A stretch of 64,000 nucleotides of DNA from Ruminococcus flavefaciens ATCC 19208 (GTDB lineage Bacteria; Bacillota; Clostridia; Oscillospirales; Ruminococcaceae), in assembly GCF_000518765.1 (NCBI RefSeq), contig NZ_KI912490.1, forward strand, positions 302,997 through 366,996. Reading direction: 5' to 3'. The notes under the pieces were generated by a model that saw nothing but the letters and a program-made list of their open reading frames with translations, was not told the DNA's origin and ran no database searches. A program made the translations under genes and the position numbers. Each line of letters begins with the position of its first letter. The first letter of the stretch is position 1. This document shows, in pieces, positions 11,401-17,694 of the stretch.

Positions 11401-14400
11401 CCGGTAATCTCAATATAAAGGGTGCGGAAGCAGATATTTACGCAAGTAAACAACGTTCTGTTTATATCGCAGGTGAGATCACAGGCGGTAAGGTAAGGCT
11501 TGAAGCTCCGTTTACAGGTACGATCACATCTTCTTATGCTAATTACCATAAGGATACGGATCCTTCAGTATTCTTCTCTGCTGTAAAGGGCGGTACATTG
11601 ACTACTGACAGCAAGGGAGAGGTAGTTTACAATGCATCGGGTGTTACAACCACCACAACAACAAATAAAGGAACTACAACAAGCAAGACAACTACAACAT
11701 CTACAACGTCAAAGACAACTACAACAAGCAAGACAACAACACCTACAACATCAAAGACTACTACAACAAGCAAAACGACTACACCTACAACATCAAAGAC
11801 TACTACAACAAGCAAAACGACTACACCTACAACATCAAAGACTACTACAACAAGCAAAACAACAACTACAACAAGCAAGACAACAACAACACCAACAACA
11901 TCAAAGACTACTACAACAAGCAAAACGACTACACCTACAACATCAAAGACTACTACAACAAGCAAATCAACTTCAACATCTACGACTACAACTGCTTTGA
12001 CAACATCAACAACTACAACAACATACAATAATATCAGTCATCCTAAACTTAATGTAGCAGGCGAGCTTACATTTAAGCCAATGACAAAGGAAGAGATCAT
12101 TGCAGCAGGTATTGATCTGAGTGATCCTGCAAACTACAACTGTGTAAAGTATTCCATCGAACTCAAATTCGGTATAGAAACAGCAACTATCAACAGAGTG
12201 GTTAACGGCAATGGAAATTCAGTAGATGATGTAACATTTGATTTTGGTGATGGTTCCGTTAATCTTCCTGATGGTGAATTTGTATGGGTAGAAGGACTTG
12301 GCGCACACATTATGCATACAGAAACAGTAGATGAAGAAATGTATCTTATTATTTACGGCGAATGCAAGTGGCTCAAGGAATTTTATGACGTACAGCTCAT
12401 GATAGTTAATAAGGGAGACGGTACTCTTAAAAACTGTACATCTTCACTTGCTGTACCTGACGGACTTACACTTGCAAAGGGAGAGGCAACTCAGGACATG
12501 GGCGACCTTGCTCCTAACGAAGTAAAGACTACCAACTGGTACCTGCGCGGTGACAAGGAGGGTGACTATTCGCTTACAGCCTCATTCAAGGGCAATAATG
12601 ACGGTGAACCTTTCGAGCTTAAATTCAAGTCAAAGGATAATCTCCATGTATACTCAAGCAAGGCACTTCATATGACTATCGAGCTTCCTATGTATTCCTA
12701 CTATAAGCAGGAATATCCTATGAAGATAATTCTCAAAAATGTTTCAGACAAGCCTATTTACGACCTTGAGAACAGGATAATCGGCGTAAAGCAGGGCTCA
12801 AAGGCAACTATACATTATCAGGATCTTGATGAGGAAGGCAATATCATTTCAGAAAGAACCGAAACGAAGGAAAAGGTCATCTATGAAAAGGAAGGCGGTC
12901 CATGCGTTAAGGTCGATGAACTTGCACCCGGTCAGGCAGTTACGCTTGATGTAAATGTACTTGATCTCTGGAAATCAGTATACGAACAGTATCTTGCAGC
13001 AGAGAAGTTTAACGAAATTACAAGTATGATACTCAGCACGGTAAAGAATGATCCTGATGTTCTCGGTGTAGATGTTATACGTGCTGTTTATGCATCAGCT
13101 CTTGATGAGATGCCTGTAGAACATGTATTAAAACAGGTAAAGGTAGGATTTATTGATTCTGAGCCGATACCGTATACAGTTATAGTAACTCCCGCAGACA
13201 AAAAACAGAATGTTCCTGCAAAGAGAGTTATGACAGATACGGCAAACACTCTTGTAGCAGATATATTCAACAAGGCTTACGGCGAAGGTGAAGCTCCGAA
13301 GAACAGATTTGAAGAATTCAGAGACAATTTCATCTGTAATGTAAATACTGCCGATCCTGATGAAGTAACATCTGCTTTCAATGATTATCTCAGCGAATTC
13401 GATAATAACGTCTGGGAAATGACAGAATCTATGAATCTTGTTGTTCATCCGCATAATGGAGTTGCTGCTAATGTAAGGATAGTACCTGATGTACGTCGTT
13501 CAGCTCCTTCTTCAACAGGTTCTGACAAGTCAGTGACTGAAAATAAATTCGCTATAGATGATATCAACGGCGCAAAGGCTGACGCTGACGGCGTTCTTAA
13601 AGTAAGTGATGATACTATCATAAGAATAAGCGCAGATCAGATCGGTGCAAGCGGAACTCTTATCATTGACTATGCAGACGGTACTACAGAAGAGTATAAG
13701 GTACGCAATGTTGAAAAGCATGAGTGCAAGTCAACAGGCGGATATACTTTGGTATCTGCTCCTAAGAACGGAAATAAGGGACTTGCAGTAAAGATCTGTG
13801 ATATCTGCGGTGAGATCATTGACACTACATATATCAGTGAAAAGTCAGTAGCAATGCTCAGCGACAAGACTACATATACCGATGTAAAGACTGCTGTTGA
13901 GGCTGCTGCTAAATCAGGAAAGGCAACAGAGCTTACACTCTTTGGTGATATAACAATAGATTCTGATATAGCTATACCTGATTATGTAAATGTTACTATT
14001 TCACAGGACGCTAAAATTACTGTCAAGGACGGAGGTAAGCTTGTTGCTAAGGGCGATATAAACGACTTCAGCGGATACAAGTATAATCTCAGCGGTAACG
14101 GTCCTATTGTCACAACAACAACTACAGCAACTACTAATAAAACAACAACAACTACTACCACCACAACAACATCAACAACTACAACATCTAAGCCAACCAC
14201 AACAACATCATCTACATCAACAACCACAACCACCACTACTACATCAACAACTACCACTACCACCACCACAACAACTACTACTTCAACAACAACAACAACA
14301 ACTACCACCACCACAACAACTACTACTTCAACCACATCAACTACATCTAAGCCAACTACAACATCAACATCAACAACTACATCTACTGCAACAACTGCTG

Positions 14401-14804
14401 CTTCCACAACAACTGTTCCCGTAAATTACGGTGATGTAAATGACGACAACATTGTTGATTCAGTAGACGCTTCTGCGGTTCTTCGCCAGTACGCGCTTAC
14501 TTCGACAAATCAGGAAGGTATATTCACAGAGGCGCAGCAAACTTCTGCTGATGTAAACAAGGACGGTTCTGTAGATGCTATTGATGCTTCATTGATCCTC
14601 AGATATTATGCTTACTGCTCAACAGAAGATGAGCCAAAGTCAATTGAGGAATTCCTTGAAGATAAAAACAATGAAGTTTCAGAGCAGCCTGCAACCACTA
14701 CAACTGCCTTACCTGTCACAACCACCACAACAAATTCAGCAACAACATCACCTGACATTGCGGCTGTTACGACTACTACTGCAACGATTGCCGATCGAGG
14801 CTGA
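5442..14804 (+). CDS. giant BspA-type leucine-rich-repeat surface protein with dockerin
   Basis: About 3,120 aa. The ATG at 5442 is chosen because AAGGGAGG (5427-5433) precedes it and the next residues form a signal peptide ending near ANAAN. Order by residue: Thr-rich stretch (67-120); a beta-sandwich region (about 124-293) with cohesin-like wording (VIPASKAGTTVPVSI, LKLSSVNAG); roughly 60 BspA-type LRR_5 repeats of about 23 aa (308-1755), each with the pattern AF..CssL..v.lP.sv..Ig; a beta-helix-like region (about 1767-2060); Thr/Ser/Lys linker (2067-2195); an unrecognised beta-rich region (2197-2890) including CDICGE; a second long Thr linker (2890-2992); a dockerin (about 2995-3066) with two loops, DVNDDNIVDSVDAS and DVNKDGSVDAIDAS; and a Thr-rich tail. 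Such LRR proteins usually bind host or substrate surfaces. The dockerin implies attachment to a cohesin, so this is probably a non-enzymatic cellulosome or surface component. Confidence 0.85.
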   Translation: MGHKYPGKFTKRFVSVLAASAMITTQIPTNLSANAANTDNGRKAIVGSMTASNVINITPDKIMETGTVTTTANAATTTTTAKAVASATTTAKAATGTSTTSTTTNAIISSTTTSTASNTGKIQPNPVLSCSKTVIPASKAGTTVPVSIFINEDNFNNEAYYSNAAVCIDFDSRLKLSSVNAGTKDGTSGMNAELGRSSTNRSRQNYIINVKGGSANGKNGTFATMNITVPRDATPGDIYYFNICTNNSCTHYFTYSNSKIKTNCDQRACTTASTDDDKYLKGTPFDGYILIDPESESSGITVDSDHEVVLKDLIYYNVYKDHAEVAYGSFEVDKAVIASEVNGQKVTAIADNAFENAKIESVVIPDTVKSIGSYAFSNTSLASVEIPDSVETMGEYVFSKSRSLKSVKLSGKLESIPSGAFSYCASLGSVTVPESVVSIGNMAFGDCTSLKELKLSSKITAIPDYMCSGCSSLEKTSLPDGITSIGKSAFYGTGLGSIEIPDTVTDIGEAAFYNCKKLSSVKLPSALTSLPIRCFTGCSSLESIELPDSVSVINSSAFADTGLKKVNYPKALTNIGNYAFKNSMFETLEYPAASVKCAASVFEDCTKLTKVIFPDDLLGISASAFRGCTALEKVTLPDTVSSIGEYAFYGSGIKEINIPKSVTVLSSYALAGTNIESFKVPEQVTIINNGAFLNCSKLASVDLGDKITDIPSYAFSGCTALKKLDIPESVISIKNSVFAESGITEITIPDSVRSVSSQAFSGSNIETIIYSDTRTSLPSYAYSGASKMKSVKLPSQLKSMTPYMFEGCTSLTSVDLPSTVANIYANAFSKSSIKELIIPDTITTIKENAFTDSAIEKVEFGDGFTTLPSKLFYNVSTLKSVKLPASLTYIPYDAFTNCYELTDVVIPDGVTSIGSDAFLNCKAISEIKLPDSLTRINSRAFYGCAKLTALELPEKLEQIGSYAFYGTGIKELKMPETVNKVDGGAFTGSSIETITYSDSLTELPANAYSGAENMTSVKFPSKLTAIPAYCFNGCKGLTEFVIPSSITSIGEYAFYGSGVKEVKIPSTVENLNPYIFANSNIESVELDDKFTELPKSLFNNAKMLTSVKLPSNLKVLPDNIFGGCSALESISLPAGLEAINTNAFNGSGIKSIEIPDSVTEIGEKAFMGAAALVKVKLPSKITAIPNSAFYNCSSLASINIPDSVERIDDYAFYFCKSLTSIKLPNSVTRIGQQAFGLCEGLTAIDLPEKLEYLGASVFAQSGIKALTIPDSVNEINGAFYASNLETITYSDSRTELPRNAYAGAAKMKSVKLPSKLTAIPANAFSGCSALAGLEIPSSVESLGNSAFSGCSSLVSLDIPNTVKNIESYAFYESVLKEIKIPDGVEKLEEYTFCKSAVEKVELPDSMTDIGRNVFNGATSLKSVKLPSKLETISGYAFVNCSSLESIEFPETLKSIALKAFSSCSSLKSVELPDSVTSLGQCAFEGCSALTSLKLSSSTEEIGKRCFVDTKLESVEIPASVKTIGDYAFYVSSELKTVKLSSGIESIGSNAFSNCPLLSEINLPDTLKTIGSNVFFSDDALTELEIPASLEKIENNAFSKSGLKKVTILGDAKSYGSYLFKDCINLETVVLSDTLTRIGENWFNNCTSLKTVELPEKMTSIGNGAFNGCTALESVKMPDGLTSIGENAFIGCTSLKSIELPEKLRTIGSYAFNGCTSLPSSIFIKSNVISIGSYAFGGTKIDTIIGYKDTAAEKYAESLRLKFVEAEVKEWDKKDSLPETGVYKLNCDVTVEGDVTVSEVLDIDLNGHKLTVGRIIVTASNDTPMTIRDSSKDKTGYVCTSGKDELFLVNRGLRLLGGTFVGNELGNNRATVVVNNISGNNSGIADFTLDGATVISHYGPALSFDGKYGVAKLISGTLDTESKNDKGVSSDQAAIYGDKTNYNNVILEGASVKAGKGYGVTVASLKISGGTITSKENYAIYDSAVTLSGNLNIKGAEADIYASKQRSVYIAGEITGGKVRLEAPFTGTITSSYANYHKDTDPSVFFSAVKGGTLTTDSKGEVVYNASGVTTTTTTNKGTTTSKTTTTSTTSKTTTTSKTTTPTTSKTTTTSKTTTPTTSKTTTTSKTTTPTTSKTTTTSKTTTTTSKTTTTPTTSKTTTTSKTTTPTTSKTTTTSKSTSTSTTTTALTTSTTTTTYNNISHPKLNVAGELTFKPMTKEEIIAAGIDLSDPANYNCVKYSIELKFGIETATINRVVNGNGNSVDDVTFDFGDGSVNLPDGEFVWVEGLGAHIMHTETVDEEMYLIIYGECKWLKEFYDVQLMIVNKGDGTLKNCTSSLAVPDGLTLAKGEATQDMGDLAPNEVKTTNWYLRGDKEGDYSLTASFKGNNDGEPFELKFKSKDNLHVYSSKALHMTIELPMYSYYKQEYPMKIILKNVSDKPIYDLENRIIGVKQGSKATIHYQDLDEEGNIISERTETKEKVIYEKEGGPCVKVDELAPGQAVTLDVNVLDLWKSVYEQYLAAEKFNEITSMILSTVKNDPDVLGVDVIRAVYASALDEMPVEHVLKQVKVGFIDSEPIPYTVIVTPADKKQNVPAKRVMTDTANTLVADIFNKAYGEGEAPKNRFEEFRDNFICNVNTADPDEVTSAFNDYLSEFDNNVWEMTESMNLVVHPHNGVAANVRIVPDVRRSAPSSTGSDKSVTENKFAIDDINGAKADADGVLKVSDDTIIRISADQIGASGTLIIDYADGTTEEYKVRNVEKHECKSTGGYTLVSAPKNGNKGLAVKICDICGEIIDTTYISEKSVAMLSDKTTYTDVKTAVEAAAKSGKATELTLFGDITIDSDIAIPDYVNVTISQDAKITVKDGGKLVAKGDINDFSGYKYNLSGNGPIVTTTTTATTNKTTTTTTTTTTSTTTTSKPTTTTSSTSTTTTTTTTSTTTTTTTTTTTTSTTTTTTTTTTTTTTSTTSTTSKPTTTSTSTTTSTATTAASTTTVPVNYGDVNDDNIVDSVDASAVLRQYALTSTNQEGIFTEAQQTSADVNKDGSVDAIDASLILRYYAYCSTEDEPKSIEEFLEDKNNEVSEQPATTTTALPVTTTTTNSATTSPDIAAVTTTTATIADRG
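11641..12024 (+). repeat. Thr/Ser/Lys linker with 42-bp tandem repeats
   Basis: Copies of a 42-bp unit beginning TCAAAGACTACTAC start at 11709, 11751, 11793, 11835, 11901 and 11943; one 66-bp step breaks the register. The unit encodes SKTTTTSKTTTPTT. It is in frame with the giant LRR gene. Long valine-rich frames on the opposite strand are by-products. Confidence 0.9.
14110..14415 (+). repeat. Poly-Thr linker (ACA/ACT/ACC codon tract)
   Basis: About 100 codons, nearly all Thr with scattered Ser, Pro and Lys, directly before the dockerin of the giant LRR protein. Several blocks of ACTACCAC-type repeats recur, a likely site of length variation. Confidence 0.9.
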
Positions 14805-14813
14805 TTGCAAATC

Positions 14814-14846
14814 AAAAGAGTCCCTGTTATTACAGGGACTCTTTTT
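14814..14846 (+). terminator. Terminator of the giant LRR gene
   Basis: AAAAGAGTCCCTGT, loop TATT, ACAGGGACTCTTTTT: a perfect 14-bp stem with T-run, 10 bp after the stop. Confidence 0.93.
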
Positions 14847-14896
14847 CAATATGTTATATTTGATATAAGTCATAAACTGTATTCTTAGCGACAAAT

Positions 14897-14923
14897 AAGC
14901 CACGAGGCATTGCCTCGTGGCTT
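14897..14923. terminator. Second hairpin, probable terminator of the convergent esterase gene
   Basis: A perfect 12-bp stem, AAGCCACGAGGC, ATT loop, GCCTCGTGGCTT. The T-tracts are weak on both sides (TAATTT on +, ATTTGT on -). It lies 23 bp past the esterase stop, so it most likely serves that gene. Confidence 0.65.
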
Positions 14924-14945
14924 AATTTCTATATTAGTACCGACT

Positions 14946-16142
14946 TTATTTGGCTTTGAATGCGTATCTTAGGAAATTATACATATGTGCCCTAACTGAG
15001 ATAGCGCCGTGGTCGCCGTCGGTGAGCTGATGCCAGATATGTTCCACGCCGTTTTGAGTGAGCGCCTCATGGTAGCTGTCGGGAGCATCTCCTACAGTAC
15101 CGTCAAATCTGGTGCAGGTTATCATTAAAACATATGGGCTCGGAGCTGAGCCGAAGCAGAATTCACTCGGTGACATACAGCCCTCATGAGTCATATTGCC
15201 GTCAACAGTAGGGAATATACCCGGAGCAGGGCATACTCCACCCACATAGCCGTAGAGCTGAGGTCTTGTAACTCCCACATAGAGAGCCTCTCTGCCGCCC
15301 ATTGAAAAGCCTGTTACAGCGGTATTCTCTCTGCCTTCCTTTACAGGATAGTTCTCCCTCATAAATGGCATGATGCTGTTTTCGAGATCCTCACGTATAG
15401 CGTCATATGCACGTGATGACTCATTTGTGAAAGCAGGGAAGATATTTTCCTTTGTGGTGAACATCTGTGGGAAAACGATTATCATTTTCTCAGCTTCACC
15501 TGAAGCAACGAGATTTCCGAGCATTGTCTGTATCTTCATGCTGTCATCTGTCATGGAGTCCTCAGAACCGAATATACCGTGGAAAACATACATTACAGGA
15601 TATTTCTGACTGCTGTCGTATCCGGGCGGAAGCAGTATATTGAGATTCTTTTCGCGCTGAGCGTCCTTTGAGAAGTAAGTCTTTTTCTCGAGCGTTCCGT
15701 AGTCTACCCCTGACTTTTTCTCGGTTGAGGATGGCTCTTCGTGAGTATGTATATCCGCTGCCATTTTCTTCATGTAGCTGTTACCGCTTGGAGTTGTGAC
15801 AGTTGTAGTTACAATAGGTGCAGATGTAGTAGTCGTAGTTGTTGCAGCTGAAGCAGTTGTGGTCTGCGGGAATTCCTTTATCGTACCAAGTACGTATTTC
15901 TGGAGCAGTACAAGGTCGTTTATCTGTATTGAGCCGTTGCAGTCGATATCTGCAAGCAGGTCAGTCTGTCCGCCCGAGAACATAGTGATTATATTCCTGC
16001 GGCATAATACCACATCGAACGAGTCGATTGTGCCATCGCTGTTAAGGTCACCTCTGACAGCAGCTGATGCAGGCAGTGCAGAGAAAACAGCTATAGCTGC
16101 GGCAGCTTCAAATGAAGCAGCAGTTTTTTTAATAATATTCAT
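14946..16142 (-). CDS. CE1-type esterase (feruloyl/acetyl-xylan) with N-terminal dockerin
   Basis: 398 aa from the ATG at 16142, chosen because GGGGG lies just upstream and the protein then opens with a signal peptide (MNIIKKTAASFEAAAA...ASAA). Dockerin at 30-88 (loops DLNSDGTIDSFD and DIDCNGSIQINDL), Thr linker 95-117, then an alpha/beta-hydrolase of the esterase D/CE1 type (about 150-398). Nucleophile Ser280 in GFSMGG, probable His378 in DGDHGA, and an Asp in the 348-355 region. The family removes ferulate or acetyl groups from arabinoxylan, which fits the xylanase context. The dockerin lies before the enzyme rather than at the C-terminus, the commoner place. Substrate cannot be told from sequence. 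Confidence 0.88.
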   Translation of the reverse strand: MNIIKKTAASFEAAAAIAVFSALPASAAVRGDLNSDGTIDSFDVVLCRRNIITMFSGGQTDLLADIDCNGSIQINDLVLLQKYVLGTIKEFPQTTTASAATTTTTTSAPIVTTTVTTPSGNSYMKKMAADIHTHEEPSSTEKKSGVDYGTLEKKTYFSKDAQREKNLNILLPPGYDSSQKYPVMYVFHGIFGSEDSMTDDSMKIQTMLGNLVASGEAEKMIIVFPQMFTTKENIFPAFTNESSRAYDAIREDLENSIMPFMRENYPVKEGRENTAVTGFSMGGREALYVGVTRPQLYGYVGGVCPAPGIFPTVDGNMTHEGCMSPSEFCFGSAPSPYVLMITCTRFDGTVGDAPDSYHEALTQNGVEHIWHQLTDGDHGAISVRAHMYNFLRYAFKAK

Positions 16143-16180
16143 TTTAATACCCCCGAGTCTTATACTCAATTTACTGTTTT

Positions 16181-16209
16181 ATTTTATAGTAAATTCTCCG
16201 GAAAGTCAA
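16181..16209 (-). promoter_or_regulatory. Promoter of the CE1 gene
   Basis: On the minus strand: TTGACT (16204-16209), 17-nt spacer, TAAAAT (16181-16186), about 40 bp before the chosen start. Confidence 0.6.
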
Positions 16210-16232
16210 TGATTTCGGAAGGTTAAAAAACT

Positions 16233-16260
16233 AAAAAAAGAAGCGGTACAAGCCGCTTTA
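16233..16260 (-). terminator. Terminator of the carbonic anhydrase-pgeF operon
   Basis: Minus strand: AAAGCGGC, loop TTGT, ACCGCTT, then CTTTTTTT. It lies just after the pgeF stop. Confidence 0.8.
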
Positions 16261-16270
16261 AACATTTAAA

Positions 16271-17008
16271 TTATGCTTTCATAATAATAAACGCTGCATT
16301 CTGTCTGCCTCTGTCGCCGCGTCTGTATGAATACAAGGAATTGTCATGGCAGGTGCAGCAGTTTATGACAGAGATATTTTCGTCAGTTATACCTTCCGAT
16401 GAAGCTTTTAAACGTACAGCTTCCGAAAGATCGAGATACAGCTTATGGTTCCTGATAACGAATATCTTTTCGAGCTGCTTTTCCGTGAATACTTCGGCGT
16501 AAGCTTGGCGGACATCTTCGCCAACTTCGTAGCAGTCAGGGCAGATATGCGGTCCCGTTATCACTTGTATTTCAGCAGGAACAGCACCAAGCTCTTTCAT
16601 GCGCTGAACAGCATTATGGAGCAAAGAGCCTGCTGCCGAACGCCAGCCGCAGTGCAAAAGTCCTATGACTGCCGCTTTTTTGTCAATAAGGTATATCGGA
16701 ACGCAGTCCGCCGCGAGAACGCTGAGAGCTATGCCTTTTTCGGCAGTAACGATACCGTCCACCTTTTTGAGAACGTTATCCTTTATGACTCCCATGCCGC
16801 CATGTTCAGTACCGACTATCTCAACTTTATCGCCGCTTGCCTGATATGGGCGTATTATATGCGTCAATGGCACTCTGAGTCTTTCACTGAGAGAAATATA
16901 ATCATCTGTGGGCGCATCGGTTGGAGCATTCCTTGTCCATATGCCTTCATTTCCCGAGGTGAATCCGCCGAAAGAGAATTCATCATCAATTATGGTCATG
17001 CTTTTCAT
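16271..17008 (-). CDS. pgeF: PgeF/YlmD-type purine nucleoside phosphorylase / peptidoglycan editing factor
   Basis: 245 aa, full length for the family formerly called multicopper polyphenol oxidase or laccase-like YfiH. Members are Zn enzymes that phosphorolyse or deaminate adenosine; in E. coli YfiH also edits misincorporated peptidoglycan residues. The metal-binding set is present: H69 in GTEHGG, C102 in AADCVP, H119 in GLLHCGWRS, plus GPHICPDCYEV and the C-terminal DNSLYSYRRGDRGRQ. It starts 28 bp after the carbonic anhydrase gene, so the two are probably co-transcribed. SD ATGAGGT precedes the ATG. Confidence 0.9.
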   Translation of the reverse strand: MKSMTIIDDEFSFGGFTSGNEGIWTRNAPTDAPTDDYISLSERLRVPLTHIIRPYQASGDKVEIVGTEHGGMGVIKDNVLKKVDGIVTAEKGIALSVLAADCVPIYLIDKKAAVIGLLHCGWRSAAGSLLHNAVQRMKELGAVPAEIQVITGPHICPDCYEVGEDVRQAYAEVFTEKQLEKIFVIRNHKLYLDLSEAVRLKASSEGITDENISVINCCTCHDNSLYSYRRGDRGRQNAAFIIMKA

Positions 17009-17036
17009 TTATCTTACCTCATAGCTGTCAGATATA

Positions 17037-17606
17037 TCATAAGAACTCGACCTCGCCGCTTTCAAGGTGATAGATAGCTCCCAGCACCTTTAAGCCGTAT
17101 TCTTTTTCGTCTTTCTGTATTTGCAGACTGTGCTCGATAATATCACAGCTGTGCTCAACATTGAGGCAGCAGGCGCGAAATTCGTCCTTTTCATCGCCTA
17201 TAGCCTTTGTTATCTCGTCTGTTATGTACTTTATATAGCCCTCAGGCTCATGGTTCATAGCAGCGTCAACTGCTCCGCAGTGGTCGTGACCGAGTACAAC
17301 GATAAGTCCCGTACCGAGATGTTCAGCGGCATATTCTATGCTGCCAAGCTGGTGAGAGTCGATGACATTTCCTGCAACTCTGATAACGAAAAGATCGCCG
17401 ATACCTGCGGAGAATATAAGCTCAGGCACTACTCTTGAATCCGAGCAGGTAATGATTATAGCGTAGGGCTGCTGGCCAGTATGGCTGAATTTTAGCAGAG
17501 TATCGGTAGAAACATCGGTTTTCAGTTCTTTTGCTGCGATATATTTCTGATTGCCATTGACAAGCTGTTTTTTTGCCTGATCGGCAGTAATTCTGTATGA
17601 CTCCAT
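17037..17606 (-). CDS. beta-class carbonic anhydrase
   Basis: 189 aa from the ATG at 17606; an earlier in-frame GTG lies inside the SD (AGAGGTGAT) and is rejected. It catalyses CO2/bicarbonate interconversion in the cytoplasm. Zn ligands C54, H107 and C110 are visible (CSDSRVVPE and LGHDHCGA), with the Asp56-Arg58 dyad. This is the short type of beta-CA common in clostridia. First gene of a probable two-gene unit with pgeF. Confidence 0.93.
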   Translation of the reverse strand: MESYRITADQAKKQLVNGNQKYIAAKELKTDVSTDTLLKFSHTGQQPYAIIITCSDSRVVPELIFSAGIGDLFVIRVAGNVIDSHQLGSIEYAAEHLGTGLIVVLGHDHCGAVDAAMNHEPEGYIKYITDEITKAIGDEKDEFRACCLNVEHSCDIIEHSLQIQKDEKEYGLKVLGAIYHLESGEVEFL

Positions 17607-17625
17607 ATTGATCACCTCTGTATTT

Positions 17626-17654
17626 ATTATATCACCTCAGCGTGAAAATGTAAA
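17626..17654 (-). promoter_or_regulatory. Promoter of the carbonic anhydrase-pgeF operon
   Basis: Minus strand: TTTACA (17649-17654), 17-nt spacer, TATAAT (17626-17631). The -35 box overlaps the T-tail of the terminator of the gene upstream. Confidence 0.7.
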
Positions 17655-17690
17655 CAGACCGTCTGCCATATGACAGACGGTCTGCTTTTA
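17651..17690 (-). terminator. Terminator of the CotH-type gene
   Basis: CAGACCGTCTG (17655-17665) and CAGACGGTCTG (17674-17684) form a long stem around a CATATG loop. On the minus strand it follows the CotH stop and ends in GTTTACATTTT. Confidence 0.85.
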
Positions 17691-17694
17691 TAGT

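Noticed and set aside
11709..11985. Regular 42-bp repeats resembling a CRISPR array
   Set aside because: Direct coding repeats without unique spacers and in frame with the giant LRR gene; no cas genes.
11627..12028. Long valine-rich reading frames antisense to the Thr linkers (also at 13982-14407 and 33095-33382)
   Set aside because: They are the complement of poly-Thr codon tracts; no SD or natural composition.
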